DNA of 64,000 nucleotides from Homoserinimonas sp. (GTDB lineage Bacteria; Actinomycetota; Actinomycetes; Actinomycetales; Microbacteriaceae), in the NCBI GenBank assembly GCA_023957835.1, contig JAMLGP010000001.1, positions 1,171,575 to 1,235,574 on the forward strand, given 5' to 3'. The notes under the pieces were generated by a model. It was not told the origin of the DNA. It did not search any database and saw only the letters and a program-made list of their open reading frames with translations. Below, in pieces: positions 58,103 to 64,000 of this stretch; position 1 is the stretch's first letter; the number at the start of each line of letters is the position of its first letter. The position numbers were made by a program, and so were the translations under genes.

Positions 58103-59227
58103 TCAGGCCTCGGCGGAGTCGGCGTCTGCCTTGTCGTCTGCCTTGGGCTTGGATTCGGTTTTCTTCGGAGCTGCGGCCTTGTCTTCGGCGGCCTTCTCTG
58201 TCGCGGCCTTCTTTTCGGCGGCCTTCGCTGTGGTGGCCGGGTCTTCGTCGGCCTTTGCCTTGGTGGCTTTGGCCGGAGCCTTCTTAGGCTCGGCCTTTTC
58301 GGCAGCAGCGGCCTTCGCCGTTGACGCCTTAGCCTTCGGGGCTTCTGCCTTCGGCTCTTCAACCTCTTCGACAGGTGTCGTCTCGGCGGCTTCGAGCCCT
58401 CCGGTAGGCTCAACTGCGGAGGCGGTTTCGGCTACTGCAGGAGCGTCAGTGGCTGCCGGAGCGTCGCTCGATGCACCGAGCAGCTCGGCTTCCCACTCTG
58501 CCAGAGGCTCTGCGGCTTCTCCGTCGGCTTCCGGCTTCTGGTGGCGCTGGATGAGTCCTTCGGCTGCGGCGTCGGCGACGATTCTGGTGAGCAAAGTCAC
58601 AGAGCGGATCGCGTCGTCGTTACCCGGAATCGGGTACTGAACTTCATCCGGGTCGCAGTTGGTGTCCAGAATCGCGATCACCGGGATTCCGAGCTTGCGG
58701 GCTTCGTCCACAGCGAGGTGTTCCTTCTTGGTGTCGACGACCCAAAGAGCAGAAGGGGTGCGAGAGAGGTTGCGGATTCCACCGAGGCTCTTGTGCAGCT
58801 TGTCGAGCTCGCGCTTCTTGATGAGCAGTTCCTTCTTGGTGTAGCCCTTGGTGGTGTCTTCGAAGTCGATCTCTTCGAGTTCCTTCATGCGGGCAAGGCT
58901 CTTCGAGATGGTCTGGAAGTTGGTGAGCAGGCCGCCAAGCCAGCGCTCGCTGACGTAGGGCTGGCCCACGCGCTGAGCCTGCTCGGCGATGGCTCCCTGC
59001 GCCTGCTTCTTGGTGCCGACGAAGAGGATCGTGCCTCCCCTTGACACCGTCTCACGCACGTAGTCGTAGGTCTTGTCGATGTAACCCAGGGACTGCTGCA
59101 GGTCGATGATGTGCGATCCCGCGCGCTCGGTGAGGATGAAGCGCTTCATCTTGGGGTTCCAGCGCCTGGTCTGGTGTCCGAAGTGAACGCCACTGTCGAG
59201 CAGCTGGCGAATGGTGACAACGGCCAT
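58103..59227 (-). CDS. rpsB: Ribosomal protein S2 with long Ala/Lys-rich tail
   Basis: The start is the ATG at 59227, which has AGGAG six bases upstream; the frame is open to 59485 but the family begins at [20 protein letters not shown]. The S2 core is residues 1-~250. It includes [35 protein letters not shown] and [25 protein letters not shown] low-complexity tail of ~120 residues follows, rich in Ala, Lys, Glu, Pro ([20 protein letters not shown] and similar). S2 tails of this kind occur in Microbacteriaceae; 374 residues in total is long. Confidence 0.96.
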   Translation of the reverse strand: MAVVTIRQLLDSGVHFGHQTRRWNPKMKRFILTERAGSHIIDLQQSLGYIDKTYDYVRETVSRGGTILFVGTKKQAQGAIAEQAQRVGQPYVSERWLGGLLTNFQTISKSLARMKELEEIDFEDTTKGYTKKELLIKKRELDKLHKSLGGIRNLSRTPSALWVVDTKKEHLAVDEARKLGIPVIAILDTNCDPDEVQYPIPGNDDAIRSVTLLTRIVADAAAEGLIQRHQKPEADGEAAEPLAEWEAELLGASSDAPAATDAPAVAETASAVEPTGGLEAAETTPVEEVEEPKAEAPKAKASTAKAAAAEKAEPKKAPAKATKAKADEDPATTAKAAEKKAATEKAAEDKAAAPKKTESKPKADDKADADSAEA

Positions 59228-59243
59228 TGCCGTCTCCTTTTCT

Positions 59244-59270
59244 GTTGCCGCGGACAGGCCGCGAGGCAAC
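59244..59270 (-). promoter_or_regulatory. Hairpin in the rpsB leader
   Basis: On the minus strand GTTGCC-TC-GCGG pairs with CCGCGGCAAC around a short loop, ending six bases before the Shine-Dalgarno AGGAG of rpsB. S2 leaders often hold autoregulatory RNA, so this may be part of it. The rest of the 290-bp gap (59228-59517) shows no other clear element. Confidence 0.35.
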
Positions 59271-59517
59271 TTCTCAGTTCTCTTTTGCAACGGTTGCTGC
59301 AAAACCTGGTGTCTGACACGCCTCCGCCCGAACCTGCCGGGACTGAATGGAAACTTGTGCGCCGATTGGCGCCTGAGACACGCGTAGTCAAACCGCCTAA
59401 GCGGAATGCGACATCCATCATAGCATTCGACTCCTCCCCAGACAGACCGGATTCGATCGGATGACGGATCGATCCGGTCTTGCAATCGATTGACTTCAAA
59501 AGCGGCACGATCTTCTC

Positions 59518-60030
59518 GTGCGCAGATTCATCCTGAATTCAGCAGCCTCGATTCTCGTCGGGGTTTCATTGCTGTTGTCCCCGAACAGCGTCGGGAATTC
59601 CGCAGTTGAAGCCAGAGGCTTGTGGGGCTGGCCGCTTGAAGGATCGCACCGAATAGTCAGGCCGTATCTGGCTCCTGAGACTCCTTACGGTCGCGGACAC
59701 CGCGGAGTCGACCTCGCCGCAGACTCTTCGACGATCGTTCTCGCTCCGGAAAACGCGACGGTATGGTTCAGCGGACGGGTAGTGGACCGAGAACTGATTT
59801 CTCTGCGCCTCACGGACGGCACTCTGCTGAGTTTCGAACCGGTGCACTCCAGCCTTCGGGCAGGTGATCGAGTTGAGCGCGGTCAGCAGATCGGAACTCT
59901 CCTGGACGGGCACTGCACCCCGGCTTGCCTGCACTTCGGAGTGCGAGTGCACGGAGAGTACGTCTCTCCGCTGCTCTTTCTCGGCGGAATCCCCCACTCC
60001 GTGCTGCTCCCGACGAGGGAACTGCCCTGA
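59518..60030 (+). CDS. Exported M23-like peptidase-domain protein, perhaps inactive
   Basis: A 170-residue protein starting with GTG, with a signal peptide (residues ~1-30). The M23 (LytM) core has GHRGVDLAA, where the first zinc His/Asp pair sits. The second metal motif, normally HxH, reads ACLHFGV, so its first His is Cys. The catalytic HLSS-type block reads [18 protein letters not shown]. The changed motif suggests a binding or regulatory protein rather than an active endopeptidase. It lies between rpsB and xerC, as an M23 gene does in related genomes. Confidence 0.75.
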   Translation: MRRFILNSAASILVGVSLLLSPNSVGNSAVEARGLWGWPLEGSHRIVRPYLAPETPYGRGHRGVDLAADSSTIVLAPENATVWFSGRVVDRELISLRLTDGTLLSFEPVHSSLRAGDRVERGQQIGTLLDGHCTPACLHFGVRVHGEYVSPLLFLGGIPHSVLLPTRELP

Positions 60031-60106
60031 GCCCGAGCCTGCGCCTGAGCCCGAGACAGAGACAGAGCCTGCGTCTGCGTCTGTGTCTGCGCCTGCTCCC
60101 GATCAG
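60031..60106. repeat. Imperfect hexanucleotide repeat between M23 and xerC
   Basis: The stretch consists of near-repeats of GCCTGA, GCCCGA, GACAGA, GCCTGC and GTCTGC. It lies just after the M23 stop and runs up to the xerC stop. On the plus strand one other frame gives an acidic Pro/Glu/Ala run, and on the minus strand read-through of xerC would give Ser/Gly/Ala. It is a simple-sequence tract liable to slippage. Confidence 0.7.
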
Positions 60107-61005
60107 GCTCTGGGGTGGGCGAGTCGATAGCTCTCCTTGAGCCGCTCGGCCGAAACGTGGGTGTAAATCTGGGTGGTTCCGAGGCTCGAGTGCCCGAGCA
60201 GTTCCTGAACGGCTCGCAGGTCTGCTCCGCCGTCAAGCAAGTGGGTAGCCGCGGTGTGGCGCAGCGCGTGCGGTCCGTTTGGCCCCGAGCCGGGCAGTTC
60301 AACCAGCAACTCTGCAATTACCTGATAGATGCTGCGGGTGCCGATTCTCTGCCCTCTGGTCCCGAGGAAGACGGCTTCGCTGCCTGCTGTGGTCAGGGCC
60401 GGCCGGGCCGCGGTGAGGTAATTCTCGATTGCCCGTCTGGCCGGCACTCCGAAGGGAACCACTCGCTGCTTTGAGCCTTTTCCGGTGACTCTAACGGTCA
60501 TCCGGTCGAAGTCGAAGTCCGAGAGATCCAGAGCTGCGAGCTCTGCGACTCTGAGTGCAGAGGCGTAGAGCAGCTCTACGATGGCGAGGTTTCGCACCGC
60601 GATCGGATCCCCGGTGTCAGCGAGGTGGCCAAGCCCCGAGAGTAGCTCCTCGATCTGGCCCCTTGAGAGCACCCTCGGCAGGTGCTGATCAGTTTTGGGG
60701 GTCTTCAACCGAAGTCCTGGATCCTGTTCAATGTAGTGCGATCTTCTCGCCCAGGCGGTGAAGCTTCGAACCGCGGCGGTACGCCTGGCCAGGGTGGACT
60801 TTGCCAGTCCCCCGGTTGATCCCGACCAGAGCCAGTCGCGGAGTCGCTCCAGATCCAGGTCTTCAAGTCTGCTCAGCTTTGACTCGGCCATGAAGTCGAC
60901 GAGATTCAGCAAATCCGACCGGTAGGACTTCGCTGTTGCCGCGCCGAGTCCTCGTTCCAATTGCACGCTTGAAACGAACTGCTCGACCGCGGCACTCAAC
61001 TCCAC
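60103..61005 (-). CDS. xerC: Tyrosine recombinase XerC
   Basis: Resolves chromosome dimers with XerD at dif. It is 300 residues. The N-terminal SAM-like domain (~1-85) is followed by the catalytic domain with Arg152, Lys176, His246-x2-Arg249, His272 and Tyr281 (LRVAELAALDLSDFD; HALRHTAATHLLDGGADL; LGHSSLGTTQIYTHV). All active residues are intact. Its order beside rpsB and dprA is that of the chromosomal xerC, not a phage integrase. Confidence 0.95.
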   Translation of the reverse strand: MELSAAVEQFVSSVQLERGLGAATAKSYRSDLLNLVDFMAESKLSRLEDLDLERLRDWLWSGSTGGLAKSTLARRTAAVRSFTAWARRSHYIEQDPGLRLKTPKTDQHLPRVLSRGQIEELLSGLGHLADTGDPIAVRNLAIVELLYASALRVAELAALDLSDFDFDRMTVRVTGKGSKQRVVPFGVPARRAIENYLTAARPALTTAGSEAVFLGTRGQRIGTRSIYQVIAELLVELPGSGPNGPHALRHTAATHLLDGGADLRAVQELLGHSSLGTTQIYTHVSAERLKESYRLAHPRA

Positions 61006-61054
61006 GGTTCTATGTTCACCCAGAGAGAGGAACGAAAGGGTGCTCCGCGCCGAG

Positions 61055-61987
61055 TCAGTCGGAGCTAGCAGCCTCCGCGGAATTGAACGGCGAAGCTTTG
61101 TCGGAGAACATCGCTATGCGCTGTTCAGGCGTCATCGCTTCGATGGTTGGCCAATTCTCACCGGAGAAGCCGCTCACTTCCGGGGGCTGGCCGACCGGAA
61201 TGATCGAGTGGACGAGCCGGTCTTCGTAGACGTGCACCATATTGAAGGCCTGGCCGAAATCGACTCCGGAGAGGATTCGGTCTCCGGCCGAGAGGTCGAG
61301 GGTGTAGCAGGTTGCCGCCGCGACCGAGACCGGCACCCCGGCGAAAATGCTGTGGGTCGAGTAGTGCAGGTGCCCCGCGAGAATCGCGCGGACATCCGTG
61401 CCCCGAATGACCTTCTCGAGGCTTTGCTGATCCTGAAGTTCGAGCATGCCCATTGCCTCAAGCAGCGGGGTCGGGATGGGCGGGTGGTGCAGGGCGATGA
61501 TCGTACCTTCAGCAGCGGGCTTTGCCAGCTCGGCACTTAGCCATTCGAGCTGGGAGCCGGTCAGGTCTCCGTGGTGGAAGCCGGGTACCGAAGAGTCGAG
61601 TGCGATCAGTCGCAGGCCGCCAAGCCAGTAGACCCGGTCCTGCGGCTCGGTGTCGCCTTCGGTGTCGAAGAGTTGCTTCGAGTACTGGAGTCGCTCATCG
61701 TGATTGCCCATTACCCAGATGATTTGCGCGCCGAGGCGCTCGGCTGTCGGCTCGACCAGGGCTCGAAGTCTCGTATAAGCATCCGGCTCTCCGAGATCGG
61801 CCAGATCTCCGGTGAAGACGAGCGCTTCAGGCTTCGCCCCCGAGTGCTCAAGCTGACGCAGGGCCAGACTCAAGTGCTCGTCGGTTGCGACTTTGCCGTA
61901 GAGCGGACGGCCGCCCCCGAGAAAGTGAGTATCGCTAATGTGGGCGATTACGTGCTTCGCCGCCGGGTACTGACCAAGTTGAGTCAC
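61055..61987 (-). CDS. Metallophosphoesterase (cAMP phosphodiesterase CpdA-like)
   Basis: A 310-residue calcineurin-type phosphoesterase. The five metal motifs are present: HISDTHF (~15-21), TGDLADLG (~58), GNHDE (~93), ALHHPPIPTP (~165) and GHLHYSTH (~205). Homologues with this layout hydrolyse 3',5'-cyclic nucleotides (CpdA, Rv0805). The last ~60 residues form a separate tail. It is 9 bp from dprA and 49 bp from xerC on the same strand. Confidence 0.9.
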   Translation of the reverse strand: MTQLGQYPAAKHVIAHISDTHFLGGGRPLYGKVATDEHLSLALRQLEHSGAKPEALVFTGDLADLGEPDAYTRLRALVEPTAERLGAQIIWVMGNHDERLQYSKQLFDTEGDTEPQDRVYWLGGLRLIALDSSVPGFHHGDLTGSQLEWLSAELAKPAAEGTIIALHHPPIPTPLLEAMGMLELQDQQSLEKVIRGTDVRAILAGHLHYSTHSIFAGVPVSVAAATCYTLDLSAGDRILSGVDFGQAFNMVHVYEDRLVHSIIPVGQPPEVSGFSGENWPTIEAMTPEQRIAMFSDKASPFNSAEAASSD

Positions 61988-61996
61988 GAGGACAGC

Positions 61997-63238
61997 CTAT
62001 TTGGCCTTTTGTCCCTTTTGGCTCGAAAGAACCCAGCCAGCTTCCTTCTCGATAACCTGACCGTCGAGCTGCAACTCGCCGAGTCTCGAGCGCACGGCAT
62101 TGACGGGAAGCCCGGAGCTTCGGGCCAGTTCGTCGACTCCTCGGGCAGTTCGGGCACTCAAGGCGTCCTTGAGTCTGAGGGACTCTGAGTTCTCTGTCGG
62201 AGAGTTCAGCGCGACATGGTCCTCTTCGAACCCTAATTCGCCTGCGGTACTCGCGACGAGTTGCGCCATGTCCGCTGCCGAAGTAACGCAAATCGCGCCG
62301 TACTCCCGGATCAGGCGGTGGCAACCGGCCGAGGCGGCGCTCGTGACCGGCCCGGGCACCGCACCTACCGGACGTCCTATTGCCGCCGCGTGCCCCGCGG
62401 TGTTGAGCGAGCCGGAACGCCATCCGGCTTCAATAACCACGGTCGCCTGGCTAAGTGCTGCGATCATCCTGTTTCGTTGCAAGAATCGCCATTTTGTTGG
62501 GGCCGCTCCGCAGGGCAGCTCGGAAATGACAGCGCCGTCTTCGACGATTCGGGTCAATAGCGTCTCGTGACCGCTCGGATAGAACCGGTCGACTCCGCCG
62601 GCAAGCACCGCAATGGTTCGACCTTTGCTTGCGAGTGCCGCCCGATGCGCCATTCCGTCGATTCCGTAGGCAGCACCGGAGACTATCGCGAAGCCGCGAT
62701 CCACGAGTCCCGCGGAAGCCTCCATGGTCACGTGCTCGCCGTATCCGGTGGCGGCCCTGGCTCCCACCAGTGAGATGGAGTGTTCCGCGAAGTTCAGTAT
62801 CTGGCTGCTCCCTCGAAGCCACAGCGCAATCGGTGCATGCGGGCCGAGATCGGCGAGCCCTGCCGGCCAGCCCGGATCGGTCGGAACCAGCAGCTTCGCA
62901 CTGTATCTGGCCGCCTGTTTTAGGGAGAGTATTGCGACGCTCGACTTGACTCTGGGCAGCCACCTTTCAAAGCCTGCTTCAAGTTCTTGCCTTTCGATTT
63001 CGCCCGAAAGAGTCTCAAGCAGGGAGTCGATAGCAGCTCTGGAAACCAGACTCCCAAGGGCAGCCTCCGCGCCAAGGCTCGAAATGAGCAATCCGGCCGT
63101 TCGGTCTCCCGGTTCGGCAATTCCAGTCCAGGCCGCTCTCGCGAAGCGCTCCCCCATCGCCTCGAATTCGACATCCTGCTCGCTTACCGCCCGAATCAGC
63201 GGCACTACTTCAGCTTGAGGTATTCCGAGGATTCTCAC
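61997..63238 (-). CDS. dprA: DNA-processing protein DprA
   Basis: Binds incoming single-stranded DNA and loads RecA in transformation. It is 413 residues with the Rossmann-like core VGARAATGYGEHV (~165), FAIVSGAAYGIDGMAHRAAL (~190), and GGVDRFYPSGHE, and then PCGAAPTKWRFLQRNRMIAALSQATVVIEAGWRSGSLNTA. A winged-helix-like tail (~350-413) closes it. Its start overlaps the stop of the yifB fragment (ATGA). DprA is intact although its neighbour yifB is broken. Confidence 0.95.
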   Translation of the reverse strand: MRILGIPQAEVVPLIRAVSEQDVEFEAMGERFARAAWTGIAEPGDRTAGLLISSLGAEAALGSLVSRAAIDSLLETLSGEIERQELEAGFERWLPRVKSSVAILSLKQAARYSAKLLVPTDPGWPAGLADLGPHAPIALWLRGSSQILNFAEHSISLVGARAATGYGEHVTMEASAGLVDRGFAIVSGAAYGIDGMAHRAALASKGRTIAVLAGGVDRFYPSGHETLLTRIVEDGAVISELPCGAAPTKWRFLQRNRMIAALSQATVVIEAGWRSGSLNTAGHAAAIGRPVGAVPGPVTSAASAGCHRLIREYGAICVTSAADMAQLVASTAGELGFEEDHVALNSPTENSESLRLKDALSARTARGVDELARSSGLPVNAVRSRLGELQLDGQVIEKEAGWVLSSQKGQKAK

Positions 63239-63870
63239 GATGCAATTGCCTTTCTCAAATAGAGGGCCCTGCCGATCTGGTCGCTGCCCGGCCGATCGAC
63301 TTCATCCAGATCCGCGAGAGTCCAGGCCAGCCGAAGCACCCTGTCGTATCCGCGCATGGTTATTCCTCCGCGCTCGAGGGCGCGGTCGATCGATTTGGTG
63401 CTTTCTCGGTCGAGCCGGGAATGGGGAGCCCGCAACCAGGATCCGGGCACGGAGGCATTGCACTGCCAGGGAGTTCCCTTCAGTCGCGATTCCGCCCGCT
63501 TCCTCGCGGCAAGAACTCGCTTTCTGGCGGACTCTGTGGTGATGCTTCCGCGGTCTTCGATCAACTGCATTCGAGCGCTCGTGATCCGACTGATCCGAAG
63601 CTGGATGTCGATTCGATCCAGTAGCGGACCGGAGAGTCGGCCGAGATACCGACGCCTGGAGGCGGGCGGACAGGTGCACTCCGAGTCCGGGCTCCCGTAC
63701 TGGCCGCACGGGCAGGGGTTGGCCGCCAGCAGCAACTGGAATCGACCGGGAAACCTCGCAACCGCGTTGGCCCGATGAATTGTGATTTGGCCCGACTCAA
63801 GCGGCTGCCGAAGCGCGTCAAGGACGCTCGAATTGAATTCCGGAGCTTCAGCAAGGAATGGAAAGTACAC
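63235..63870 (-). pseudogene. 5'-truncated YifB/ComM Mg-chelatase-like ATPase
   Basis: The C-terminal ~210 residues of a YifB/ComM protein (normally ~500). It starts at the Walker-B region, where FLAEAPEFNSSVLDALRQPLESGQ corresponds to the usual LFLDEAPEF. The AANPCPCGQYGSPDSECTCPP zinc block and the sensor region GPLLDRIDIQLRI follow to a normal end. Upstream, HRGVL is found in another frame, shifted by about 4 bp, and nothing like the N-terminal domain occurs in the remaining ~100 bp. The gene has lost its 5' half and is probably nonfunctional. Confidence 0.8.
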
Positions 63871-63935
63871 CTCGATGTATGCACGAGTCTAGCTGCCATC
63901 CCGCCGCAAACGGGAAGGCAGGTACCCTCCTTGAT

Positions 63936-64000
63936 ATGGAAGTCACCGCGGACGAGAGCTATCGCACATGCTCTGAGTGCGGTAGCGACTGCGCCCCTGA
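63936..64000 (+). CDS. Possible start of a small Cys-rich protein, cut by the window end
   Basis: An ATG at 63936 opens MEVTADESYRTCSECGSDCA, which runs off the window. The CxxCxxxC spacing could be a zinc knuckle. There is no good ribosome-binding site and only 21 codons are seen, so this may be chance. It lies at the place where the missing half of yifB is expected. Confidence 0.2.
   Translation, partial: MEVTADESYRTCSECGSDCAP

Noticed and set aside
57756..58640. 294-codon plus-strand frame rich in Ser and Ala
   Set aside because: It is the antisense of the Ala/Lys-rich tail of S2 and the start of tsf.
60103..61005. xerC as a dedicated invertase for the Rhs locus
   Set aside because: It is in the chromosomal rpsB-xerC-dprA cluster 40 kb away and no dif-like or crossover site is seen at the Rhs cores; homologous recombination over long repeats is enough.

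Overview
The window looks like chromosome from a moderately GC-rich actinobacterium, most likely of the family Microbacteriaceae or a close relative. This rests on gene content and order: rpsB-tsf-pyrH-frr-cdsA next to xerC, dprA and yifB, a glycogen block with glgE, glgB and glgP, an MshA-type glycosyltransferase, DivIVA-like and PspA proteins, a RamB-like regulator beside GTP-dependent pckG, and an S2 protein with a long Ala/Lys tail. No species name can be supported from sequence alone.

Layout. 0.3-5.6 kb is core: ligA, a VOC-fold protein, argS, a lipoprotein and tRNA-Arg(CCG). 5.6-20.0 kb is an accessory region that starts directly after the tRNA. It holds three related small lipoproteins, a membrane protein, a decayed Rhs fragment, an LRR-like protein, and a 2275-residue secreted Rhs/YD-repeat protein ending in a GIY-YIG nuclease tip. 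On the opposite strand beyond the Rhs promoter lie two further Rhs-core copies, each with its own C-terminal tip and followed by a small gene that could encode immunity. 20.1-22.7 kb has a dienelactone-hydrolase-like enzyme, a VapBC-type pair and two small exported proteins. 22.8-28.3 kb carries the RamB-like regulator, pckG, an ECF sigma factor with its membrane partner and a membrane protein. 28.4-37.4 kb has a TPM-domain protein with PspA, an arginase-family enzyme, the MshA-like glycosyltransferase, an amidase, and a GntR-ABC transporter operon closed by a strong hairpin. 37.5-46.8 kb has an LCP protein, the glycogen genes and a YbbN-like protein. 46.9-53.9 kb contains envelope and polarity genes. 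53.9-63.9 kb is the conserved translation and lipid cluster (cdsA, frr, pyrH, tsf, rpsB), with an EamA transporter inserted, followed by M23, xerC, a phosphodiesterase, dprA and a 5'-truncated yifB.

The most striking feature is the Rhs locus. The core of the expressed Rhs gene (9591-10458, minus) is repeated in inverted orientation at 16203-17071 and 18144-18970. The third copy matches the first exactly over 728 bp, and the second over 271 bp. The signal peptide, promoter and N-terminal four fifths of the gene lie between these inverted repeats. Recombination would therefore flip that segment and join it in frame to tip 2 or tip 3 together with the gene downstream of that tip. This makes the locus a plausible invertible toxin-tip switch. 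The inversion itself is an inference; the repeats, frames and tips are visible in the sequence.

Elsewhere the genes form familiar units. GlgE and GlgB are translationally coupled and divergent from GlgP. The sigma factor is followed by a one-pass membrane protein. GntR, ATPase and permease are coupled by ATGA overlaps.
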